The notes under the pieces are model-generated. The model was not told the origin of the DNA, did no database searches, and worked only from the letters and a program-made list of their open reading frames with translations. A stretch of 64,000 bases of DNA from Paenibacillus glycanilyticus (GTDB taxonomy: Bacteria > Bacillota > Bacilli > Paenibacillales > Paenibacillaceae), in contig NZ_BSSQ01000004.1 in NCBI RefSeq assembly GCF_030161375.1, positions 62,001-126,000 on the forward strand, given 5' to 3'. Made by a program: the position numbers and the translations under genes. Numbering within the stretch: position 1 is the first letter of the stretch; every line of letters begins with the position of its first letter. Below, piece after piece: positions 36,694-44,660 of this stretch.

Positions 36694-38055
36694 GTGAAGA
36701 TTGCGCTTGCCCACTTTAGAAGCGGGGAAACAGACGGTGTATCTCTGGAAATGGACAAATGGAAAGACGTCCTGATTCAAATGGGGCATGATGTTATCTT
36801 TTTAGCCGGCAGCGAAGGTTTGACGAATGCTTATTTAATACCGGAGCTTCATTATAAACATCCGAGGAACGCAAAGTTTGTCTATAATGCATACGATAAG
36901 CTGCTGGACTACGAATCGGAACAAGATTTTGCGGATGACGTGCTTGGTTTTACCGAGCTAATCGAGAAGAAACTTCTAGATTTTGTGGAATCCGAACAGA
37001 TTGAAATGCTTATTCCCTTTAATATATGGTCGCTTGGATGGAGTCTTCCGGCAGGCATTGCTTTTGGCAACGCCGTCCGGAAGACGGGAATTCCGTGTCT
37101 CGGATTTCACCACAACTTCTATTGGGAAAGGGAGCTATACGGCAAACCGACTTGCCCAATCGTCAAGGATTGGCTTCAAACCTACTTCCCGCCCGAACTG
37201 CCGAGCGTCCGTCACGCGGTAACCAATCAATTATCGCATGACGGTTTGCTTGAGCGGCGGAATCTGAACTCTTACGTCATCCCTAATGTATTTGACTTTG
37301 GCCAGCCGCGCTGGTCAAGCGATGCTTACAATCAGGGATTGCGCGAGGCAGTGGGAATCCGGGAAGAAGATATCGTTATTCTGCAGGCCACTCGCGTGAC
37401 GGAGCGGAAGACGATCGAGCTTGGAATTGATGTGGTAGCCGCATTGGAAGAAGAATTAAATCTTATTAAAGAGCAGGGCGTTACGCTGTATAACGGAAAG
37501 CCGCTCAGCGAGAACAGCAGATTGGTCTATCTTCTTGCCGGAATGCCGGAGTCGACTTACGAATATACGGAACAGCTGCGGCAGCGCGCCGAACAATTGC
37601 AGGTGGACCTGCGTTTCGTGAACCAGGTTATCGGCTATTCAAGAACACACACGGGCGGACACAATATTTATTCGCTCTGGGATGCTTATGTCATTGCGGA
37701 TTTCATCACCTATCCAAGTATTCTGGAGAGCTGGGGAAATCAGCTGCTTGAAGCGGTATTCGCAAACAAGCCGATGATCATATTTGAATATCCGGTCTAT
37801 GAGAATGATATCCGCCAATATGGATTCCAGTTCGTCTCGCTCGGGAACCGTTATGAGACAAGCCCGGATGGACTCGCTCAAGTTGATGAAGCAATCGTGA
37901 AGGCAGCTGCTCGCGAAATGATGGCATTGCTGACTGATCCTGCTCAATATGAGCAAATCGTGAACAACAATTTTAATACCGCAAGCAAACATTTTTCTTA
38001 TGAATCTCTACATGCTTTATTGGTGCCAATATTCGAGGAGGTAAGATCATGTTAA
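36694..38055 (+). CDS. GT4-fold glycosyltransferase-like protein in a catabolic operon
   Basis: A 453-residue protein with two Rossmann domains and the retaining GT4 E-x7-E motif LESWGNQLLEA (Glu345 and Glu353). Earlier motifs are GFHHNFYWERELYGKPTC and VIPNVFDFG. It resembles mannosylglucosylglycerate synthase-type GT4 enzymes that join mannose to glucosylglycerate. In an operon otherwise built for uptake and breakdown, the reverse reaction is plausible: phosphorolysis or transfer of mannose from mannosylglucosylglycerate. It has a GTG start with AGGAGGTGG, and its last 7 nt overlap the lipoprotein gene. A synthesis role for a compatible solute is the alternative. Confidence 0.75.
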   Translation: MKIALAHFRSGETDGVSLEMDKWKDVLIQMGHDVIFLAGSEGLTNAYLIPELHYKHPRNAKFVYNAYDKLLDYESEQDFADDVLGFTELIEKKLLDFVESEQIEMLIPFNIWSLGWSLPAGIAFGNAVRKTGIPCLGFHHNFYWERELYGKPTCPIVKDWLQTYFPPELPSVRHAVTNQLSHDGLLERRNLNSYVIPNVFDFGQPRWSSDAYNQGLREAVGIREEDIVILQATRVTERKTIELGIDVVAALEEELNLIKEQGVTLYNGKPLSENSRLVYLLAGMPESTYEYTEQLRQRAEQLQVDLRFVNQVIGYSRTHTGGHNIYSLWDAYVIADFITYPSILESWGNQLLEAVFANKPMIIFEYPVYENDIRQYGFQFVSLGNRYETSPDGLAQVDEAIVKAAAREMMALLTDPAQYEQIVNNNFNTASKHFSYESLHALLVPIFEEVRSC

Positions 38056-39386
38056 AACGTACAGTTACGGCGGCTTCATTGGGTGTTCTTCTAGTTACGG
38101 CAGCATGCGGAAATAATGCCGCAAATGAAAGCGCTGGCAACGCGGGTAATGATAAAGGGAAAGTAACGGAGATCAGCATGCAAATTGCTTGGGCAAGCGA
38201 TTCCGGCCGTGGCGTTGCTATTCAAGAGTTGTTGAATGAGTTCCAGACGCAAAATCCGGATATTAAAGTAAATATGCTTGGCGGCGTTCAATACGGTTCC
38301 AAATTGCTTACCCAAATCTTAAGCGGCAAATCTCCTGAAGTATTGCAGGTTCCGTACGGTGACGTCAAAGCTTTGGCTAAGGAAGACGCATTCGTAGACT
38401 TAAGCGCGGATTTCGCTAGCCAGAAAGACAACTATGCGCCGGAGATTTGGAACTTGTCCGAAACGGACGGGAAGTTGTACGGCATGCCATGGATTGGCCA
38501 CTCTATCCAACTTATCTATAACAAAGAATTGTTCGAGAAGGCTGGCATCAAAGAAGCGCCAACAACATGGGACGAGCTTTATGAAGATGCGAAAAAGCTG
38601 ACGATCGACACGAATGGCGACGGCAAGCCGGATCAGTTCGGAATCGGATTGTCCGGTAAGCAAGGACCGGATTTGACTTGGATGTACGGTATGTTTGCTC
38701 AACAAGCGGGAGCGAAGCTGGTTGATCAAGATGCCAATGGGGACTACAAAGTTGCCATCAACTCGCCAGAAGGGCAACAAGCGCTTGAGTTCTATACGAA
38801 ATTGATGAAGGATACTGCTCCGCCGGATTCTTTGAATAAAGACGGTGGCGCCATTATGGCCGATTTCCGCAACGGAGTGGTCGCGATGGAATTGCAAGGT
38901 CCTTGGGGCGTATCGGATGCTTGGAAAGGCGATACCGGATTTGAACCTGGCGTAGCCGAAGTACCGGACGGTCCAGCCGGCAAAGCAACGGAAGTAACGG
39001 CGTATCTCTTGTCTGTTCCAACAGGCGTAGAGGGCGATAAGCTTGCCGCAGCGAAGAAGCTTATTACCTTCCTTACGGATAAACCAGCCCAAGAAATGAT
39101 CATGAAGGGCGAGAAAAGCGATGACGGCAAATACTATCCGTTCCGTATTCCGATTCGCAAAGACATGACGGACACGGCTTATTTCAAAGATCATCCTGAA
39201 TTCCTGACGTTCCAAAAAGGTTTGGCTTATCCGTTTACGCTGGTTCCAATCCCGGAATGGCAGAAAGTAAGCGATGAAGTTTACCAAAGCGCGTTGAACC
39301 AAGTTGTCTCGGGTTCAATCTCTGCAGCGGACGGACTGAAAATGGTAGAAGATAAAGGGAATGCTATTATCAAGGCATCGAAGTAA
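38049..39386 (+). CDS. Sugar-binding lipoprotein (probable glycosylglycerate importer)
   Basis: A 445-residue family 1 solute-binding protein with lipoprotein signal (VTAAC, Cys20) and motifs GKLYGMPWIGHSIQLIYNKE, WDELYEDAKKL and FRNGVVAMELQGPWG. ATG 38049 overlaps the GT4 stop and uses the AGGAGGTAAG inside that gene. The permeases follow after 61 bp. By operon context the ligand should be glucosylglycerate, mannosylglucosylglycerate or a similar small glycoside. Confidence 0.91.
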   Translation: MLKRTVTAASLGVLLVTAACGNNAANESAGNAGNDKGKVTEISMQIAWASDSGRGVAIQELLNEFQTQNPDIKVNMLGGVQYGSKLLTQILSGKSPEVLQVPYGDVKALAKEDAFVDLSADFASQKDNYAPEIWNLSETDGKLYGMPWIGHSIQLIYNKELFEKAGIKEAPTTWDELYEDAKKLTIDTNGDGKPDQFGIGLSGKQGPDLTWMYGMFAQQAGAKLVDQDANGDYKVAINSPEGQQALEFYTKLMKDTAPPDSLNKDGGAIMADFRNGVVAMELQGPWGVSDAWKGDTGFEPGVAEVPDGPAGKATEVTAYLLSVPTGVEGDKLAAAKKLITFLTDKPAQEMIMKGEKSDDGKYYPFRIPIRKDMTDTAYFKDHPEFLTFQKGLAYPFTLVPIPEWQKVSDEVYQSALNQVVSGSISAADGLKMVEDKGNAIIKASK

Positions 39387-39447
39387 CAAAGATGTGAGCG
39401 GGCACTCTGATTTTGCCGGGGTGCTCCCTCCTGCTAGGGGGAATACG

Positions 39448-40350
39448 ATGAGTTATATAAGAAGAAGGCTGGGCGACCTCAGCGCGTACGTATTTATATT
39501 ACCGGCTTTTTTAATTTTAGGTCTGTTCTTGGTGTACCCCGTCATTTGGTCCATTATAGCAAGCTTTAAAGATATTAAGCCCATGGCTTTGCAGAAATCG
39601 GGATTGTTTGGAATTCCAGGTCAATTTGTTGGTTTTGACTATTATGTAGATGCTCTTCAAAATCCGCTATTTATTAAGGCGCTTGTTAACACGTTATATT
39701 TTGGCGTTATCTTCGTTCCCATCACGATGCTTGGTTCCGTATTATTGGCCTTGCTCGTGAATCAGAAGCTGGCGGGCGTGAATTTTGTCCGTACCGTGTT
39801 TTTTATCCCGTATATCGTTTCGGTCGTTAGTGCCAGTCTGATCTTTGTATTCTTGTTTAACGGAGACCGTGGACTTGTTAACGCGCTGCTATCGCAAGTA
39901 GGGATTGCAGGGCCGAACTGGCTCGCAAGCTCGGTTTGGGCGATGCCGGTTATCGCGATTATGACTTGCTGGCGCAACATCGGCTATTTCATGCTGATCT
40001 ATTTGTCCGGTTTGCAAAGCATTCCGACGGACCTGTATGAAGTGGCAGACGTTGAAGGAGCCTCTAAATTCGAAAAGTTCCGGTATGTGACTTGGCCATT
40101 GCTTGGGCGCGTATCGTTAGTCGTTATGATATTGCTGTTAATCAGCTCGCTGAACGTATTCCAAGAGGTATACATTATGACCGGCGGTGGTCCGGCGGAT
40201 TCCACCACAACGGTTCCGTTCCTGATTTTCAACCGGGCATTCCACTATTTTGAAATTGGACAGGCAGCCGCAATGTCCTATATTTTGTTCGTCATCGTTA
40301 TTATCATCACGATCATTCAGAAAAAATTCGTCGACAAGCGGCTGGGGTAG
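39448..40350 (+). CDS. Sugar ABC transporter permease, MalF type
   Basis: A 300-residue CUT1 permease with six helices and EAA loop DLYEVADVEGASKFEKFRYV, ending in IIQKKFVDKRLG. ATG 39448 follows AGGGGG by about 7 nt; the frame upstream to 39361 overlaps the lipoprotein gene and lacks a site. The MalG partner starts 15 nt after its stop. No ATPase gene is linked, so a shared MsmX-like ATPase is expected. Confidence 0.9.
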   Translation: MSYIRRRLGDLSAYVFILPAFLILGLFLVYPVIWSIIASFKDIKPMALQKSGLFGIPGQFVGFDYYVDALQNPLFIKALVNTLYFGVIFVPITMLGSVLLALLVNQKLAGVNFVRTVFFIPYIVSVVSASLIFVFLFNGDRGLVNALLSQVGIAGPNWLASSVWAMPVIAIMTCWRNIGYFMLIYLSGLQSIPTDLYEVADVEGASKFEKFRYVTWPLLGRVSLVVMILLLISSLNVFQEVYIMTGGGPADSTTTVPFLIFNRAFHYFEIGQAAAMSYILFVIVIIITIIQKKFVDKRLG

Positions 40351-40365
40351 GAGGGGAATCACATC

Positions 40366-41184
40366 ATGTATGCCAAAAAGTTGCTGCCTACCATTGTATT
40401 GTGGATATTCGGTATTCTGTTCTTTCTGCCGGTGTATTGGCTTATTGCATCCAGCCTGAAGAGCGATGCCGAAATTACAAAATTCCCGCCTACATTATGG
40501 CCAGACACAATGGTGTGGAAAAACTATCCCGAAATTTGGGATTTGCTGAAATTTAACGTTACGGCTTTGAATTCTTTGACCATAGCGATCCCGACCGTCA
40601 TTCTTACGGTATTGTTCTCCAGCATGGCGGGATATGCTTTCTCGAAAAAACGGTTTCTCGGTAAAGACGCCATGTTTGTCGTGTTAATTGCGACCATGAC
40701 CGTTCCGCCGACCGTATTGCTGCTTCCGCTTTATTTCATCATTACGAAGCTAGGCATGTTTGATACGTTGCTTGGTCTAATCTTGCCATTCTCGGTAACC
40801 GTATTTGCGATCTTCTTCACGAAGCAGAGCATCGACGACATTCCGAATGAAATGCTGGAAGCGGCCAAAGTAGACGGCAGCGGAGACTTCCGCACGTTCT
40901 TCAAGATCGTAATGCCGCTCCTTCGGCCAACGTTAACGGCATTGATTATTATTGATTTCGTGCAGAACTGGAACTCGTTCACCATGCCGCTAGTACTGCT
41001 TCAAAGCGAGGACAACTTCACCTTGCCGCTGAAGCTTGCGTTGATGGCGCAGGAATCCGTGTCCATCCCTTGGTCGAAAATTTTGGCGGCCAACGTGCTG
41101 ACGTTGCTTCCCGTACTGGCATTGTTCATCGCAATGCAAAAACAATTTGTTGCCGGCTTAATGGCAGGCGCCGTAAAAGGCTAG
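40366..41184 (+). CDS. Sugar ABC transporter permease, MalG type
   Basis: A 272-residue CUT1 permease with EAA loop MLEAAKVDGSGDFRTFFKIV and C-terminus FVAGLMAGAVKG. GGAGGGG precedes ATG 40366. It completes the importer with 38049 and 39448. After it a GC-rich hairpin precedes the metabolic genes. Confidence 0.92.
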   Translation: MYAKKLLPTIVLWIFGILFFLPVYWLIASSLKSDAEITKFPPTLWPDTMVWKNYPEIWDLLKFNVTALNSLTIAIPTVILTVLFSSMAGYAFSKKRFLGKDAMFVVLIATMTVPPTVLLLPLYFIITKLGMFDTLLGLILPFSVTVFAIFFTKQSIDDIPNEMLEAAKVDGSGDFRTFFKIVMPLLRPTLTALIIIDFVQNWNSFTMPLVLLQSEDNFTLPLKLALMAQESVSIPWSKILAANVLTLLPVLALFIAMQKQFVAGLMAGAVKG

Positions 41185-41196
41185 AGACTATAAAGG

Positions 41197-41226
41197 GGCG
41201 GATTGGCATTAGCCGGATCCGCCTTC
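41197..41226 (+). terminator. Weak hairpin, possible attenuator within operon
   Basis: Stem GGCGGAT (41197-41203) / ATCCGCC (41217-41223) followed by only TTCT. It probably lowers read-through, or protects the transporter part of the mRNA, rather than ending transcription fully. Confidence 0.4.
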
Positions 41227-41248
41227 TACATGGATAGGAGAGATCATT

Positions 41249-43027
41249 ATGTTTAACAAAAGACCAGTGAACGCTGTAAGAAACCGGGAGCTTCCTTCCT
41301 GTCTGGAAAGCGGATATGAAGCTATTCTTTCATTAATAGATCGCAAGCTTGAAGCAAATACGAATAAAACGTTTGTCGTAGGCATTGACGGTACGCATGG
41401 CGCGGCATTTGACCGTCTGCTAGGAGCGCTGCAGCAGCGTTATTCGAAGCAGGACGCCGCCTACTTGCAAGCAGCATCCTATCAATTGGGCGGAGAAGAG
41501 ATCCGCGAATATTTCAAAGACAATATTACGGACAATAGGGCTTTTGGTTATTTTACGGACAAACAAATCGACAGCTATTTCGAAGCGGACGCGAAGGTTC
41601 GTTTTGCGGCGGATTTGAATAAAGCAGCTGAAGCGGGCAGCCAAATGATTGTTGTCATCGGTACAGGCGCCCATTGGCTTGGCAAAGAGCATTACGACTT
41701 TACTTTGTTTGCGGACGTATCCAGAGAGCTGCAGCAAATTAAACACAAGCAAGGAATGTTGAATTTCGGATTTGCTTCGAATCTGGATAACGTTGAGAAG
41801 TACAAGATTTCGTTGTTTGTTGAATGGCCGATTCTTGAAACGTACAGAAAACGCCATTTCTCGGATTTCGATTATTACCTCGACATGAATGATGAGGAAA
41901 CGCCTGTCGTGACGGCGGTCTCTGATCTGATTACGGTTATTCAAGACATTATCCGTTACCCGCTGAGAGTAAAACCTTTCTTCGCGCCGGGCATTTGGGG
42001 CGGTCAGTTGTTGAAGGAAATTGCCGATTTGCCGCGCGATATGGTCAATTGCGCTTGGAGTTTCGAGCCGATCGCGCCGGAAAACTCCATCTTGATCGGA
42101 CAAGGCGAGCAAATTATCGAAATTCCGTTTCTTATCGTGATGGCGAACGGTTACGAGGACATTCTGGGCAAGCGGATTAGCGATTTGTTCGACGATTACT
42201 TCCCCGTCCGTTTCGACTATCTGGATACGGTTGGCGGGTCGAATCTATCTTGCCAGGTTCATGGCAAGCAGGACTTCGTGCGCAAGCATTTCAATGAGTT
42301 TATGGAGCAGCAGGAATCCTATTACATCATGGAACAAGAAGGCGATTCCAAAGCCTACCTTGGGTTCACCGAGAATACCGACAAAGAGACCTTTATTGAA
42401 GCGGTTCAGCAATCCCAAGAAACCGGCGTACCGATTGATTTTACGAATTATGTACAGGAATGGGACTGTAAAAAAGGCGATTTGTTCCTCATTCCGACAG
42501 GTACGGTTCACTGCTCCGGCAACAATAACCTGGTTCTTGAAATCTCTTCGACTACTTGGTGGTTTACGTTTAAGGTTTATGACTATGTGAGAAAAGACAC
42601 GGATGGCAAGCCGAGACCGATTAATATTGATTTCGCGGCCGAAAACCTTGATTTCCATAAGAAAACGGACTGGGTCAAAGAGAATTTGATCGCAAGACCG
42701 CAATTGGTACGGGAAGTGAACGGGAACGAAGAGTATTTGCTAGGTCAAAGAGACGATCTGCTGTTCTATGTTCGCCGCATTCATTTGCAGGACCAATACG
42801 AAGACGTTACGAACGGCGAATTCATGATGCTTAATCTGGTCGAAGGCGAGAAGGTCCGCATTGTTTCCATCGAAGACGAATCCGTATACGTTGAATTAAA
42901 TTACGCGGAATCTTACATTCTGCCGGCTGTCTTCGGTAAATTCAAATTGGTGAATATGGGAACCGGCCCTTGCAAGCTGATCAAAGCCGGCGTGTCGCCG
43001 AACTGGACGACGAGAATGGTGCCATGA
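41249..43027 (+). CDS. Mannose-6-phosphate isomerase-like protein with degenerate N-terminal P-loop domain
   Basis: A 592-residue two-domain protein. Residues ~1-220 resemble a uridine-kinase-like P-loop domain, with strand and turn FVVGIDGTHGAAFDRLL where GxGKS/T is replaced, so nucleotide binding is doubtful. Residues ~230-592 match class I phosphomannose isomerase: PLRVKPFFAPGIWGGQLL, then FLIPTGTVHCSGNNNLVLEI with the metal-binding His. The isomerase converts mannose 6-phosphate to fructose 6-phosphate. The combination is about twice the size of common class I enzymes of Bacillales. ATG 41249 follows AGGAGA. The ROK kinase starts in its stop codon, which suggests mannose is made and phosphorylated here. 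Confidence 0.8.
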   Translation: MFNKRPVNAVRNRELPSCLESGYEAILSLIDRKLEANTNKTFVVGIDGTHGAAFDRLLGALQQRYSKQDAAYLQAASYQLGGEEIREYFKDNITDNRAFGYFTDKQIDSYFEADAKVRFAADLNKAAEAGSQMIVVIGTGAHWLGKEHYDFTLFADVSRELQQIKHKQGMLNFGFASNLDNVEKYKISLFVEWPILETYRKRHFSDFDYYLDMNDEETPVVTAVSDLITVIQDIIRYPLRVKPFFAPGIWGGQLLKEIADLPRDMVNCAWSFEPIAPENSILIGQGEQIIEIPFLIVMANGYEDILGKRISDLFDDYFPVRFDYLDTVGGSNLSCQVHGKQDFVRKHFNEFMEQQESYYIMEQEGDSKAYLGFTENTDKETFIEAVQQSQETGVPIDFTNYVQEWDCKKGDLFLIPTGTVHCSGNNNLVLEISSTTWWFTFKVYDYVRKDTDGKPRPINIDFAAENLDFHKKTDWVKENLIARPQLVREVNGNEEYLLGQRDDLLFYVRRIHLQDQYEDVTNGEFMMLNLVEGEKVRIVSIEDESVYVELNYAESYILPAVFGKFKLVNMGTGPCKLIKAGVSPNWTTRMVP

Positions 43028-43968
43028 GTAACTATGCCATAGCCTTCGATGTAGGGGGAACCTTTGTCAAATCGGCCGTGCTGGACCCGGAAGGACAAGT
43101 CATCCCGTCAACGATTACCAGCTTTCCGGCTAATGCAAAAGCTTCAAAGGCAGAGATTCTGACGCAATTAATGGACATGATCCGATTGCAGTCGGAACAA
43201 ATTCCGGTAGCAGACGGGCAACTGGCGGGGATTGGTTATGCCTTTCCCGGACCGTTTGATTACGAACGCGGGATCTGTTACGTGAAGGAAGCGGATAAAT
43301 ATGAATCCCTATACGGCGTAAATGTAAAAGACGAGCTGCTGAATAGGATCAAAGCATCCTCTTTAAAGCAACGGCTCGCCGAAGGTTTCGGTATCGTGTT
43401 CGAAAATGACGCCGCCCTGTTTGCGCTTGGCGAATATAACGCGGGACAAGCGGCTTCGTACAAACGTTCCATTTGCATGACGCTCGGAACAGGGACAGGT
43501 TCGGCCTTTTTGGAACAGGGACGCCTGGTGAAAGAAGGCGAAGGCGTTCCTCCAAACGGCTGGTTATACTCTTTGCCATTCCGGGATTCGATCACGGACG
43601 ATTACATCTCCCGCAGAGGAATTCTTCGGCTTGCCAGCGAAGAAGGGTTGCCGCGCGAGTGGGACGTGAAAGAGATCGCGGATGCCGCTCTTCGGGGACA
43701 GTCCCCGGCTATTCGCGTATTCGATTTGTTTGGACAAGAATTAGCGGAGCTGCTTATGCCTTTCATTCGTTCTTTCCATGCGGATGCCGTTGTCATCGGC
43801 GGGCAAATCGCAAAGAGCCATCTGCTGTTTGAGAAGAAGCTGCGCGATGGCATTGCGGGTACAAATGCGCAACTTGTTTTCTCGAAGGATACTTCGGTTA
43901 GTACGTATACGGGCATTTATCCCTTATTAAATGAAATGTGGAATAGAGCAGGAGGCGCGTCTGCATGA
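43024..43968 (+). CDS. ROK family sugar kinase, probable mannokinase
   Basis: A 314-residue ROK protein with phosphate motif IAFDVGGTFVKSAVLD, active-site GFGIVFENDAALFALGEYN (catalytic Asp), and LGTGTGSAFLEQG. The zinc-binding Cys cluster common in ROK kinases is not seen. ATG 43024 overlaps the stop of the isomerase gene (ATGA); the frame upstream to 42970 is inside that gene. Alongside a mannose-6-phosphate isomerase the best guess is mannose phosphorylation; glucose is the alternative. Confidence 0.86.
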   Translation: MSNYAIAFDVGGTFVKSAVLDPEGQVIPSTITSFPANAKASKAEILTQLMDMIRLQSEQIPVADGQLAGIGYAFPGPFDYERGICYVKEADKYESLYGVNVKDELLNRIKASSLKQRLAEGFGIVFENDAALFALGEYNAGQAASYKRSICMTLGTGTGSAFLEQGRLVKEGEGVPPNGWLYSLPFRDSITDDYISRRGILRLASEEGLPREWDVKEIADAALRGQSPAIRVFDLFGQELAELLMPFIRSFHADAVVIGGQIAKSHLLFEKKLRDGIAGTNAQLVFSKDTSVSTYTGIYPLLNEMWNRAGGASA

Positions 43969-44660
43969 AACGCACAATCAAAATAGCTTGCCTCGGAGAT
44001 TCAATGACGGCGTTTTGGGGACAAGAGATGCCGGAACTTAAGCATGCTTTGGCGTCCCGTTTCCCTCAGCAACCTTTCGAATTATTGAATTACGGAGTAA
44101 GCGGAACCCGGGCTGAATACGGCATTTATCGTTTAACGCATGATTTCCCGAGCTCGTTTGGCGATCCGATGCAGAAATGCTTGTCATCGGCCAGCCCGGA
44201 TATTGTCGTTGTAGAGTCATTTGCTTACAACCACCGCTTGGACGGAGCGGAATGGGTTGATAACTATAAGAACGTTCTGCAAGAACTGATTGCGACAATA
44301 CGGCAAACCATGCCGGCTCAAATTTTATTCCTGGTTACGATTCCGCCGGACGTCGACCATTTCCTTGACCATGTTCCGACCTATAAGGATGTTCATATCG
44401 ACTTGAGGCGCAAATGGGGACTTGGAAGCGAGACGTATTTACAGGCCGCTGTTGACTTTGCGACATCGGCAGGTCTACCGCTTATTAATGTCTATGATCT
44501 TGTCAAAGAGAAGGTAGCCGGCGGCACACCAATCCGCTGGTTTATCGACCAGAATGATCATATTCATCCAAGCCGGTACACTTACGAGCTGGTTGCCGAG
44601 CAGATTGCCAGCGCAATTAAGCAACATAAATTCATTCAGTCAGGGAGCGAGAGCGAATGA
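43965..44660 (+). CDS. SGNH/GDSL hydrolase
   Basis: A 231-residue SGNH hydrolase with Ser block IACLGDSMTAFWG, Gly block NYGVSGTRAEYG, and the Asp-His pair in DQNDHIHPSRYTYELV. It has no signal peptide, so it would remove acyl groups (for example acetyl) from sugars inside the cell. ATG 43965 overlaps the ROK stop (ATGA), and its own stop overlaps the next start the same way. This coupling suggests it works on the same substrate. It may deacylate a modified glycosylglycerate. Confidence 0.83.
   Translation: MKRTIKIACLGDSMTAFWGQEMPELKHALASRFPQQPFELLNYGVSGTRAEYGIYRLTHDFPSSFGDPMQKCLSSASPDIVVVESFAYNHRLDGAEWVDNYKNVLQELIATIRQTMPAQILFLVTIPPDVDHFLDHVPTYKDVHIDLRRKWGLGSETYLQAAVDFATSAGLPLINVYDLVKEKVAGGTPIRWFIDQNDHIHPSRYTYELVAEQIASAIKQHKFIQSGSESE

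Noticed and set aside
38400..39302. Minus-strand frame of 300 codons opposite the second lipoprotein gene
   Set aside because: Same reason: entirely within a supported gene on the other strand.
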